From assembly GCF_000376445.1 (NCBI RefSeq), contig NZ_AQXI01000001.1, positions 590,962 through 654,961 on the forward strand: a stretch of DNA of 64,000 nucleotides, written 5' to 3'. Position 1 is the first letter of the stretch; every line of letters starts with the position of its first letter. This DNA is from Haladaptatus paucihalophilus DX253 (GTDB lineage: Archaea > Halobacteriota > Halobacteria > Halobacteriales > Haladaptataceae). Below the pieces are notes generated by a model, which saw nothing but the letters and a program-made list of their open reading frames with translations, was not told the DNA's origin and ran no database searches. A program made the translations under genes and the position numbers. Below are positions 1 through 7,990 of this stretch, piece by piece.

Positions 1-1
1 C

Positions 2-490
2 GGGCAGTTCATGCTCACGGCCGATGGCGTGAACGTCATCGAGTTCAACGCCCGGTTCGGCGACCCCGAGGCGATGAACACCCTGCCGGTTCTGACGACG
101 GACTTCCTCGACGTGCTCGTCGCGGCACGCGAGGGCGACGACTTGCCGAAACTCTCCTTCGCGCCGGAGGCGACCGTCTGTAAGTACGCGGTGCCTGACG
201 GGTATCCGACCGACCCTGAAGCGGGGGCGAAGGTGAAGATAACTGAGGAGAACGCGGGCGAGGCCATCCTGTTTTACGCCAGCGTCGACGAACGGGACGA
301 CGGAATTTACACCACCACGTCGCGCTCGTTCGCCGTCGTCGGCCGCGGCGAGTCCATCGCGGACGCCGAAACAATCGCAGAGGACGCCCTGTCGGTCGCT
401 GGCGAAGAGGGACTGCACATGCGCCACGACATCGGGACCGAGGAACTCGTACAGCGACGAATCGACCACGTACAGGCACTGCGTAACTGA
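2..490 (+). CDS. purD: Phosphoribosylamine-glycine ligase, C-terminal part (window-truncated)
   Basis: This is the last 162 residues of GAR synthetase, the ATP-grasp enzyme that joins 5-phosphoribosylamine and glycine in purine synthesis. The reading frame is already open at base 2, so the gene begins upstream of the window. The NARFGDPE segment near residue 17 is the conserved metal-binding loop of the PurD ATP-grasp fold. The region that follows (AVPDGYP, then a SVDERDDGIYTT stretch) matches the family's C-terminal domain that closes the active site. It ends in TAA, with about 70 bases before the next gene on the same strand. No frameshift is visible. The N-terminal domains cannot be judged. 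Confidence 0.93.
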   Translation, partial: GQFMLTADGVNVIEFNARFGDPEAMNTLPVLTTDFLDVLVAAREGDDLPKLSFAPEATVCKYAVPDGYPTDPEAGAKVKITEENAGEAILFYASVDERDDGIYTTTSRSFAVVGRGESIADAETIAEDALSVAGEEGLHMRHDIGTEELVQRRIDHVQALRN

Positions 491-559
491 TCGTAACGAC
501 CACACTACGGGACCGTCAATCGGCCCATACTCAAGCCGTTACATACGGACAGATATGGT

Positions 560-856
560 ATGAAACGAGAGCTGAACACGGACGAAATCTTCGAGGCACT
601 GGGGCATCGTCAGCGTCGGCATGTCCTCGACGTCCTCTTGAACTGCGACGGTGCGACGACCGTCTCCGAACTCGCCAACAAGACGAGTTCGAAAACCGAC
701 CGTCAGGTCGACCGTATCAAAACCGGTCTTCTTCACTCCCACCTCCCCCGTCTGGAAGGGATGGGAATCGTCGAATTCGACCGCGACGACGGTACGGTAA
801 CACCGACCGCGGCCGTCACCGACCTCGAACCATTCTTCGAACTGATAGACTGCTAA
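560..856 (+). CDS. Small winged-helix regulator, DUF7344-type
   Basis: A 98-residue haloarchaeal protein with one predicted winged helix-turn-helix. An opening helix with the pattern EALGHRQRRHVLDVLL leads into a SELANK recognition region, then HSHLPRLEGMGIVEFD, a typical wing in which the helix is followed by a beta hairpin. This architecture is shared with another protein in the window at 35052-35474. I infer a DNA-binding transcriptional regulator; the ligand and targets are unknown. It lies alone between purD and an acyltransferase, and starts 8 bases after an ATATGG stretch, so a short leader or leaderless transcript is plausible. Family naming is from memory. Confidence 0.75.
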   Translation: MKRELNTDEIFEALGHRQRRHVLDVLLNCDGATTVSELANKTSSKTDRQVDRIKTGLLHSHLPRLEGMGIVEFDRDDGTVTPTAAVTDLEPFFELIDC

Positions 857-937
857 CGGCTGGCGTGGAACCGTATTCGGTGCTCCGTAGACCGAGAGAA
901 AGGTAGGTTCAAGCTAATTCGAAAGCAAGTCGATGTC

Positions 938-1453
938 GTGAGCGACGACACGACCCGGCGCCACGAGCGAATCGCGCACCACACGACGCCCGGTGGCCTG
1001 AACTCCTTGCAGTACTGGACGAACGCCCGGAGTCCGCTTCGGGTTGCGATACACTACCTCGTCATCTGGCTCGTTCGGATCAATCCGAGCCTTCGGTTGA
1101 AGAGTTGGCTCCTCCGAAAAATCGGCGTCACGGTCGGCCGCGGGGTGTCGTGGGGACTGGAATCGACGCCCGACGTGTTCTGGCCCGACCTCATCACCGT
1201 CGAGGACCACGCCATCATCGGCTACGACGCGACCATCCTCTGTCACGAGTTTCTGCAGGACGAGTACCGAACCGGAGAGGTCGTCATCGGCGAGCGCGCC
1301 ATGATCGGTGCTGGCGCGATTATCCTCCCTGGCGTCGAAATCGGTGCGAACGCACAGGTCGCGGCCAATTCGCTGGTAACTCGGGACGTACCGCCGGGCG
1401 CGACCGTCGCGGGCGTTCCCGCGACGGAGATGTCGAGCGAAACCGTGGAGTAA
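938..1453 (+). CDS. Acyltransferase of the left-handed beta-helix (hexapeptide) family
   Basis: A 171-residue protein. Residues 60-165 show hexapeptide-type periodicity with isoleucine, valine and glycine ladders (ITVEDHAIIGYDATI, VVIGERAMIGAGAIILPGVEIG, then VPPGATVAGVPA), as in Maa/LacA/CysE-like O- or N-acetyltransferases. The closing GVPA motif is typical of acetyl-CoA-dependent members. The N-terminal 55 residues are helical and carry one hydrophobic stretch (YLVIWLVRINPSL), so weak membrane association is possible. Translation must start at GTG 938, because the nearby ATG at 933 is out of frame. The acceptor is unknown; sugar modification is the usual role of the fold. Confidence 0.8.
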   Translation: MSDDTTRRHERIAHHTTPGGLNSLQYWTNARSPLRVAIHYLVIWLVRINPSLRLKSWLLRKIGVTVGRGVSWGLESTPDVFWPDLITVEDHAIIGYDATILCHEFLQDEYRTGEVVIGERAMIGAGAIILPGVEIGANAQVAANSLVTRDVPPGATVAGVPATEMSSETVE

Positions 1454-1572
1454 TCGTCCGACGAACGAGTGTTGACGACTCCGCTCCATCGATTTCCGCT
1501 CTCGCTCTCCGCGCTTCGTCTTCCTGGCCGCGTTCTGTAGCTTTTTTACCTGACCGTGGCGAACGCCGTGGT

Positions 1573-1770
1573 ATGACCACGCTCTCGTTCGATGACGAAG
1601 GTGTCGATGTCGTCTACGAAGGAACCGAATTCCGCCTCTCCAAGGACCTCATCGAGGAGGCGACGGGGAAATCCTACTACGACGTGACCGACCACCAAGT
1701 CCTCCGTATCGTGGAGAAGGACCCCGCGATAGGCGGGCAGGCCCGCCGAATCGGCGACATCCTCCGCTGA
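1573..1770 (+). CDS. Small conserved haloarchaeal protein (DUF5800-like)
   Basis: A 65-residue acidic protein that I recognise as the widespread haloarchaeal DUF5800 type, for example from the EEATGKSYYDVTDHQVLRIV segment. No function is known. The ATG at 1573 is chosen because the frame upstream of it reads antisense-like arginine-rich sequence without conservation features. It is followed 42 bases later by a tiny membrane protein gene on the same strand, and the two are probably co-transcribed. There is no signal peptide, Cys pair or catalytic motif, so an inference beyond small cytoplasmic protein is not possible. Confidence 0.75.
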   Translation: MTTLSFDDEGVDVVYEGTEFRLSKDLIEEATGKSYYDVTDHQVLRIVEKDPAIGGQARRIGDILR

Positions 1771-1812
1771 CCACTCCGGTAGCGTTTAGACGGGGGAGAC
1801 GAAACGTTCGGT

Positions 1813-1950
1813 ATGAACCTTCCCGCCGATTTCGAACACCCCGCATGGATGACCGCGGCGAGCACGGTCGGCTCGTACCTGCTCATTCTCGTGTCGATGA
1901 CGATACTGCTGTTCGGCGTTCCCTACGCACTTTTTACGGCGCTGGTGTAA
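1813..1950 (+). CDS. 45-residue single-span membrane protein
   Basis: A short open frame with ATG at 1813 and TAA at 1948. It encodes a short soluble N-terminus (NLPADFEHPAWM) and one long hydrophobic helix (about residues 19-43, rich in Leu, Ile, Val and Phe). The composition is unlike a random frame in this GC-rich genome, and the gene sits just downstream of the DUF5800-like gene on the same strand. The function is unknown. Small single-span proteins of this kind are common in Halobacteria next to housekeeping genes. The call rests on composition and position only. Confidence 0.55.
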   Translation: MNLPADFEHPAWMTAASTVGSYLLILVSMTILLFGVPYALFTALV

Positions 1951-2078
1951 ATCGGGGTTCCTCGACGAGTGTTGAGACTCCGGAGCTGACGAGCGCGACG
2001 AAAACGAAATGAGAAAAACCGAACCGCAACTGTGTTACAGGAAGCTTTGAGTCCGGAGACCGGAGGAGGCCGACCGGC

Positions 2079-3296
2079 TCAGGCGAACGTCTTGGACACT
2101 TCGTCGTTCTCTTCTTCTTCCTGCTCTATCTTTGCTTGGGCGTCGACGAAGTCCTGCATCCTGATTTCGGTGCGGTCGTCGCGGATGGCGAACATCCCGG
2201 CCTCGGTACAGATGGCCTTGATATCGGCACCGCTTGCGTCGCCCGTCTCGACGGCGAGCTGTTCGTAGTCCACGTCGTCCGCGATGTTCATGTCGCGGGT
2301 GTGGATGCGGAAAATCTGCTCGCGGCCTTCCTCGCCGGGGTTCGGGACTTCGATGAGGCGGTCGAAGCGGCCCGGGCGAAGGATGGCGCGGTCGAGCATG
2401 TCGAAGCGGTTGGTCGCCGCGATGATGCGGATTTCGCCGCGGTCCTCGAAGCCGTCCATCTCCGAGAGCAGCTGCATCATCGTGCGCTGGACCTCCGCGT
2501 CACCGGACGTCTTCGAGTCGGTACGCTTCGACGCGATGGCGTCGATTTCGTCGATGAACAGCACGGCGGGTTCGTGCTGTCGGGCGACTTCGAAGAGGTC
2601 GCGGACGAGTTTCGCGCCCTCGCCGATGAACTTGTGGACGAGTTCGGACCCGGCCATCTTGATGAACGTGGCGTCGGTCTGGTTGGCGACTGCCTTCGCC
2701 AGCATCGTCTTCCCGGTTCCCGGCGGGCCGTAGAGGAGGACGCCGCTCGGCGGCTCGATACCGACCTTTTGGAACATGTCGGGATTTTCGAGCGGCAGTT
2801 CGACCGTCTCGCGGACCTCGTTCATCTGCTCTTCAAGTCCGCCGATGTCCTCGTAGGTCACTTCGGGGCTCTTCGTGACTTGCATCACGCGAGCGCGAAC
2901 GTCGGTTTCGTCGTCCAGCGTCTTCACGATAGAGAGGGAGTTGTTCACGGCGACGCGCGCGTCGGGGTCGAGTTCCTCGCGCATCTCCTCGGTCACTTCC
3001 GTGACTGCCTCTTGGTTGTTGCCGTGCTGTTTGATGATGACGCCTTCGTCGGTAATCTCCTGTACCGTGGCGACGAACAACGGCGACTGCTTCAGCTTCT
3101 TGTTCTCGTGGGTGAGCCGTTCGAGTTTCTGCTGATACTTGTTGTTCTCTGCGTTCGCATCGAGAAGCTTGTCCCGCATTTCCTCGTTCTGTGATTCGAG
3201 GACGTCGAGACGTTCTTGGAGAGCCTCTATTTGTTCCTGTTGGGACGTACTCTCCTCGTCGTAGGGGAGTTCTACGTCATCCACAGTGTCGGTCAT
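2079..3296 (-). CDS. pan: Proteasome-activating nucleotidase (PAN), AAA+ ATPase
   Basis: A 405-residue hexameric AAA+ unfoldase that feeds substrates into the 20S proteasome; the alpha subunit gene is at 45780 in this window. Residues 15-75 form the N-terminal coiled coil, followed by the OB-fold ring (VQEITDEGVIIKQHG). The ATPase domain has Walker A GPPGTGKT, Walker B LFIDEIDAI and the second region of homology ATNRFDMLDRAILRPGRFDR. The C-terminus ends TFA, so the proteasome-docking HbYX motif is degenerate (Phe at the penultimate site, no hydrophobic residue before it). ATG at 3296 is preferred over the in-frame TTG one codon upstream. A divergent wHTH gene starts about 143 bases away. Confidence 0.95.
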   Translation of the reverse strand: MTDTVDDVELPYDEESTSQQEQIEALQERLDVLESQNEEMRDKLLDANAENNKYQQKLERLTHENKKLKQSPLFVATVQEITDEGVIIKQHGNNQEAVTEVTEEMREELDPDARVAVNNSLSIVKTLDDETDVRARVMQVTKSPEVTYEDIGGLEEQMNEVRETVELPLENPDMFQKVGIEPPSGVLLYGPPGTGKTMLAKAVANQTDATFIKMAGSELVHKFIGEGAKLVRDLFEVARQHEPAVLFIDEIDAIASKRTDSKTSGDAEVQRTMMQLLSEMDGFEDRGEIRIIAATNRFDMLDRAILRPGRFDRLIEVPNPGEEGREQIFRIHTRDMNIADDVDYEQLAVETGDASGADIKAICTEAGMFAIRDDRTEIRMQDFVDAQAKIEQEEEENDEVSKTFA

Positions 3297-3439
3297 CAAC
3301 TCGGGATAAGGGCCTGTATCTTAAGAGGCTTCGGGTGACCGACCTGTTGCTACACCGCAACCACACGTGGATTTTAATTCCTTACAGTAATAAGAACGAA
3401 CAGGAAATATTATTACCCTGTATTCAAAACGGACATGTG

Positions 3440-3712
3440 ATGAGCGCCCCAGAGCTTTCACGAACGACCGAAAACCGGCTGCAAGATGTGGATTCGACCG
3501 CGGCCATCCGCGACCTGCCGCCGAGCGCGAAGCTAGTCGCAAAGGTATTGGAGTACAACGAGACGATGACCCAGAGCGAACTCGCGGACGAGACGCTGCT
3601 CCCGCCGCGAACCGTCCGCTACGCGCTGACCCGTCTCGAAGACGAAAACCTCGTGGACTCGCGGTTTTCCTTCTCCGACGCCCGAAAACGCCTGTACACG
3701 CTCGACCTCTAA
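3440..3712 (+). CDS. MarR/TrmB-like winged-helix protein
   Basis: A 90-residue single-domain winged helix. Helices around LPPSAKLVAKVLEYN and MTQSELADETLLPPRTVRYAL form the HTH, followed by LEDENLVDSRF and a wing with RKRLYTLDL. The pattern is that of haloarchaeal MarR/TrmB-type DNA-binding domains with no ligand domain. The start at ATG 3440 follows an AT-rich stretch at 3405-3420 that can serve as promoter. The upstream part of the same frame reads through non-conserved sequence, so a longer start is unlikely. It is divergent from pan; a regulatory link to pan is possible but only inferred from position. Confidence 0.8.
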   Translation: MSAPELSRTTENRLQDVDSTAAIRDLPPSAKLVAKVLEYNETMTQSELADETLLPPRTVRYALTRLEDENLVDSRFSFSDARKRLYTLDL

Positions 3713-3867
3713 CGTAGAGCGTCCGTCTCCGACTCCCGAGCGTTTATACCTCATGCCGCGGCCAACGACGGCCATCCGTGGCCATTTCGCTTTCCGCAAT
3801 TCCCTCGCGTTCGTCTTCCGCCTCGCCGAGGCGTGCCGTTTCTCCCCACTGTCTCACGCCGCCGCGC

Positions 3868-4944
3868 TCAGACCATCGCGTCGGGCGTGAGTTCCGGGTG
3901 TTCGCGGACGAAGGAGACCAGATTCCCGACGTAGGAACCGAACGCCGGACACTGAATCTCGCCATCGGTCGCGGTTTCGAGCGCGGCGACCGTGTTCTCA
4001 CACGCATAGCTCGTCGGGTGGTCGAAGTAATCGAGCGTCGCGGGTTCGATCTCCAGTTCCGGGAACCGGGAGAGCACGCGCTTCAGCGCACCTTTCGGAG
4101 TCGGCACCCGGACGACCCGTTTTCCGGTCGCCCGGCCGAAGGCGCGAAGCATCTCGTCCACGGTCAACGGGTTCGGGTCACAGAGTTGGTAGACCTCCCC
4201 GACCGACTCGTCGAGTCGGCTCAGTTCGGCGATGGCATCGACCACGAAATCCCGCGGGACGACGTTGACCTCGTACGCCGTCGGGTCGCCGAGAACGGGC
4301 GTGACCGCCACGCCGGGTTGGCGCATGAGCCATCGAAGCAAATAGTACGGTCCGTCGTACTTCTGTGTCTCGCCGGTTTCGCTGTCCCCGACGACGATTG
4401 CGGGTCGATAAATCGTCCCGGGCAATCCCGACTCCATCCGCTCCTGTACCGCAACTTCCGCGAGATACTTCGTCGTCTCGTAGTAGTTGTTGAACCGCTG
4501 CCCCTCGACGAGATGGTCCTCGGTGAACGTCCCGTCGTAGCGCCCGCTCACGTAGCACGTGCTCACGTACTGGAACCGCCGGAGGTTCTCACAGCCGTCC
4601 GCGAAGTCGAGGACGTTTTTCGTTCCCTCCACGTTGACGGCCATCCCGACCTCCCGACTCACCGCGAGGTCGTAGACCGCCGCGAGATGATACACCGCTT
4701 CGGTGTCGGTCTGCAACGATTCGACCGCCTCGCCCAATTCGAGGTCGGCCTCCGTGATGTCCCCGCCGACGAGTTCGACCTCTCCGTCGGCCGCGTGTGC
4801 GCGTTCGATTTCCCGCGCTCGCCGCTCGGCGGTTCGCCGATATTTGGGCTGGACGAGGCAGGTGACGTCGCTGCCACGGGCGACCAGCCGCTCCGTCAAG
4901 GCGGACCCGAGAAATCCGGGGAAACCGGTGAGGAAGACGCTCAT
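3868..4944 (-). CDS. NAD(P)-dependent SDR / thioester-reductase-like oxidoreductase
   Basis: A 358-residue extended short-chain dehydrogenase. The Rossmann motif TGFPGFLG is at residues 6-13, an acidic strand (GGDITEADLEL) follows, and the catalytic YETTK (YxxxK) lies near residue 160. Overall it resembles the reductase domain of fatty acyl-CoA and carboxylate reductases (NAD_binding_4 type) more than sugar epimerases. Its start codon directly abuts the stop of the upstream aldehyde dehydrogenase (zero spacing), so the two form an operon. A plausible joint job is interconversion of an acyl thioester or alcohol, aldehyde and acid. Substrate unknown. Confidence 0.8.
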   Translation of the reverse strand: MSVFLTGFPGFLGSALTERLVARGSDVTCLVQPKYRRTAERRAREIERAHAADGEVELVGGDITEADLELGEAVESLQTDTEAVYHLAAVYDLAVSREVGMAVNVEGTKNVLDFADGCENLRRFQYVSTCYVSGRYDGTFTEDHLVEGQRFNNYYETTKYLAEVAVQERMESGLPGTIYRPAIVVGDSETGETQKYDGPYYLLRWLMRQPGVAVTPVLGDPTAYEVNVVPRDFVVDAIAELSRLDESVGEVYQLCDPNPLTVDEMLRAFGRATGKRVVRVPTPKGALKRVLSRFPELEIEPATLDYFDHPTSYACENTVAALETATDGEIQCPAFGSYVGNLVSFVREHPELTPDAMV

Positions 4945-6507
4945 CTACCACCCCTCCTCGATTCGTTTGAACAGGCGCATCACGCCCGTCATCGCACGGG
5001 CGTACCACTTCGTCGGGACCCGGCGGGGCGGGGCGACCGAGGCGAATCGCTGTTCAGCGACCGTTTGCGACTCGGTGTACTTTCGAATCCCCTCCCGGCC
5101 GTGACGGCGGCCGATTCCCGAGTCTTTCATCCCTCCCATCGGCGAATCGACGGACGCCCAAATCGCGTGGTACGGGTCGTTGATTCCGACCGTCCCGCAG
5201 TCGATTTGGCGGGCGATTTCCCATCCGCGGTCCGAGTCCGTCGTCCAGACGCTCGCGTTCAGACCGCGGTCGGAGTCGTTCGCCAGCGCGATTCCGTCCT
5301 CGTCGTCCGAGAACCGGGTGACGGCGACCACCGGACCGAACGTCTCCTCGCGCGCCACGGTCATTTCTTCGGTTACTCCCGTCAGAATCGTCGGCTCGAA
5401 GAAGTACGGTCCCACGTCGGGACGGGCGTTCCCACCGACCACGGCCGTCGCGCCCTTGCTCACGGCGTCGTCAACGTGGTTCCGTACCTTCTCGAACTGC
5501 CGCTCGGAGACGAGCGACCCGACTTCGACGTCGTAGTCGAACGAGGGGTCCATCGAGAGTTCGCGCGTCCGCTCCACGAATCGAGGGAGAAACCGGTCGT
5601 ACACGCCGTCCTGCACGTACAACCGCTCGAAGGAGAGACAGAGCTGTCCGGCGTTGGTGAAACAGCCCCGAATCGCACCCTCGACCGCGGCGCTCACGTC
5701 CGCGTCGTCGAGCACGAGCATGGGATTCTTTCCGCCGAGTTCGAGCGAACATTTCACGAGATTCTTGCCAGCGCGTTCCGCGACGGTTCGTCCCGTCTCG
5801 GTGCTACCGGTGAAATTCACGAAATCCACGGCGTCGATGAGCGCCAGACCCACCTCGTCACCCCATCCGGTGACGACTCGAAAGGCGTCCTCCGGCAGTC
5901 CCGCTTCCCGGAGCAGTTTCGCGGCGAGGAGCGCGGTAAACGGCGTCTCCTCGGCGGGTTTCAACACGACCGTGTTTCCGGCGAGGAGCGCGGGAATCGC
6001 GTCCGAGACGGCGAGCGTGAGGGGATAGTTCCACGGCGTGATGACGCCGACGACGCCGACTGGCGTTCGGTACTCCATCGTCTTCGTGGCGAGCGGAATC
6101 GCCCCGTCCCGTCGCCGCGGCCGGAGGAATTCCTCGGCGCGAGCGGCGTAGTATCGCGCGTTGGTCGCAACGTCGAGAATCTCCTCGTAGCCGTCTCGTC
6201 TGGCCTTTCCGCTCTCGAGTACCATCACGTCGAGCAGTTCGGCCTGCCGGTCCAACACGAGGTCGTGGAACCGAGACAGGACGTCCGCCCGCCGCTCTAT
6301 CGACCACGACGACCACTCCGTCCGGGCCGTTCGAGCGCGCGAAACCGCCGCCGTCACGTCCCGCGGAGAACACGCCGGTACGTCGCCGATTCTCTCCCCG
6401 GTGAACGGTGCCTCGACGGACATCGAGTCGTCGCTTTCCTCGGCGGAAACGGAACGGCCGAGGTCACCGAGCGTGTCGGGAGGTATGTGAGACGCCTGAA
6501 ACGCCAT
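4945..6507 (-). CDS. NAD(P)-dependent aldehyde dehydrogenase (succinate-semialdehyde type)
   Basis: A 520-residue ALDH superfamily member oxidising an aldehyde to the acid. Visible motifs are the NPWNYPL-type segment (TPWNYPLTLA), cofactor loop FTGSTETG, catalytic Glu in LELGGKNP, and catalytic Cys in NAGQLC. The C-terminal EETFGPVV and GLNASVW segments match the family. The first 28 residues before an internal MSVEAPFTGER are poorly typical. A start at 6423 would leave a normal-length protein and a more comfortable 145-base divergent spacer to mre11, whereas the annotated start leaves only 61 bases. It is cotranscribed with the downstream SDR. Substrate is not determined. Confidence 0.88.
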   Translation of the reverse strand: MAFQASHIPPDTLGDLGRSVSAEESDDSMSVEAPFTGERIGDVPACSPRDVTAAVSRARTARTEWSSWSIERRADVLSRFHDLVLDRQAELLDVMVLESGKARRDGYEEILDVATNARYYAARAEEFLRPRRRDGAIPLATKTMEYRTPVGVVGVITPWNYPLTLAVSDAIPALLAGNTVVLKPAEETPFTALLAAKLLREAGLPEDAFRVVTGWGDEVGLALIDAVDFVNFTGSTETGRTVAERAGKNLVKCSLELGGKNPMLVLDDADVSAAVEGAIRGCFTNAGQLCLSFERLYVQDGVYDRFLPRFVERTRELSMDPSFDYDVEVGSLVSERQFEKVRNHVDDAVSKGATAVVGGNARPDVGPYFFEPTILTGVTEEMTVAREETFGPVVAVTRFSDDEDGIALANDSDRGLNASVWTTDSDRGWEIARQIDCGTVGINDPYHAIWASVDSPMGGMKDSGIGRRHGREGIRKYTESQTVAEQRFASVAPPRRVPTKWYARAMTGVMRLFKRIEEGW

Positions 6508-6568
6508 GTCGATGTAAACGCGGCAGTCACGGAAACAATTTATGAGGCGGGAACTTATCGCTGAACCA

Positions 6569-7990
6569 ATGACACGGGTGATTCACACGGGCGACACTCA
6601 CATCGGGTATCGTCAGTATCATTCGCCCGAGCGACGGGACGATTTTCTTGCCGCCTTCGACCGAGTTGTCGAGGACGCCATCGAGGACGAGGTGGATGCG
6701 GTCGTCCACGCCGGCGACCTGTTCCACGACCGCCGACCCGGACTCGTGGACCTCCACGGGACGATTTCGGTCCTCCGGAAGCTTCGTCGGGCGGACATCC
6801 CGTTTCTCGCTATCGTCGGGAACCACGAGAGTACGCACGGTCAGCAGTGGCTCGACCTCTTCGAGACGCTGGGACTTGCGACGCGGCTCGGACCGTCTCC
6901 CGTTCTCGTCGGTGATACTGCCTTCTACGGCTTGGACCACGTACCGGTCTCGAAGCGCGACGACCTCGAATACGAGTTCGAGGCGCACGACGCCGAATCC
7001 GCCGCGCTCGTCGCACACGGCCTGTTTCAGCCGTTCGACTTCGGCGATTGGGACGCCGAACACGTGCTGACCGAGGCGTCGGTCGATTTCGACGCGATGT
7101 TGCTCGGCGACAACCACAAACCGGGCAAAGAGCGCGTCGCCGACGCGTGGGTGACGTACTGCGGTTCGACCGAGCGCGCGAGCGCGACCGAGCGCGACGA
7201 CCGGGGATACAACATCGTCCACTTCGAGGACGACGTGACCATTACGCGACGCGGAATCGAAACCCGCGATTTCGAGTTCGTCTCGGTCACGCTCGCCGAG
7301 GGGGACGGCATCGACTTCGTTCGGGAGGCGATTCGAGAACACGACGTGGACGAGTCGGTCGTCCTCGTCTCCATCGAGGGCGAGGGAACCGACGTGACAC
7401 CCGCACGAGTCGAGGAGTTCGCGCTGGACGAGGGTGCGCTCGTCGCCCGTGTGACCGACCGGCGCGAAATCGATACCGAATCCGAGAACCACTCGGTTTC
7501 GTTCGCCGACCCCGACGACGCCGTACGAAAACGCGTCCGGGAGATGGGACTCAGCGAGGCGGCGAACGAACTGGACGAACTCGTTCGCGCCAGCAAGGTC
7601 GCAGATTCGAACGTTCGGGATGCGGTCGAAGAGCACGTCGCAACGAGGATTTCGGAAGATACCGCCGCGTTCGACCCGGCGGAGGCCGACGCGCCCGACG
7701 AAGACGGGCCGGAGACGAGCGACACTGCGGCCGAGGAATCGGACGCCGAGACGGTCTCGGTATCGGTGCGTTCGGAACCGGCCGACGACACGGACGCCGA
7801 AGACGATTCGGCGGCGGAGTCGCCGTCGGAGGATTCCTCCGCGGACGAGTCACGACCGGAGTCACCGCCCGCCGAGGCCGTGGCGGATTCCGACAGCGCC
7901 ACCGACGATGCGAACACAGCTAGCGACGAGTCTAGCACCGCCACCGACGACGGTGCTGACGGACAGATATCGATGGAGGATTACCTGTGA
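6569..7990 (+). CDS. mre11: DNA double-strand break repair nuclease Mre11
   Basis: A 473-residue Mn-dependent nuclease that works with Rad50 at DNA ends. Phosphoesterase motifs appear in order: GDTHIG, HAGDLFHD, GNHES, AHGLFQ and LLGDNHK, in the first 190 residues. The last 120 residues are a Ser/Asp/Glu-rich low-complexity tail that ends in QISMEDYL, which fits a PCNA-interacting (PIP) peptide pattern. The start is placed at ATG 6569 (MTRVIHTGDTHIG) because the family begins directly at this motif; an in-frame ATG at 6542 would add nine residues. The stop overlaps the rad50 GTG start by 4 bases, implying translational coupling. Confidence 0.95.
   Translation: MTRVIHTGDTHIGYRQYHSPERRDDFLAAFDRVVEDAIEDEVDAVVHAGDLFHDRRPGLVDLHGTISVLRKLRRADIPFLAIVGNHESTHGQQWLDLFETLGLATRLGPSPVLVGDTAFYGLDHVPVSKRDDLEYEFEAHDAESAALVAHGLFQPFDFGDWDAEHVLTEASVDFDAMLLGDNHKPGKERVADAWVTYCGSTERASATERDDRGYNIVHFEDDVTITRRGIETRDFEFVSVTLAEGDGIDFVREAIREHDVDESVVLVSIEGEGTDVTPARVEEFALDEGALVARVTDRREIDTESENHSVSFADPDDAVRKRVREMGLSEAANELDELVRASKVADSNVRDAVEEHVATRISEDTAAFDPAEADAPDEDGPETSDTAAEESDAETVSVSVRSEPADDTDAEDDSAAESPSEDSSADESRPESPPAEAVADSDSATDDANTASDESSTATDDGADGQISMEDYL

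Noticed and set aside
3778-6564. A 928-codon open frame on the plus strand opposite the SDR/ALDH pair
   Set aside because: Antisense shadow: Arg/Asp/Val-rich with no domain, and the opposite strand has two recognised enzymes with intact motifs. High GC makes long shadow frames common.
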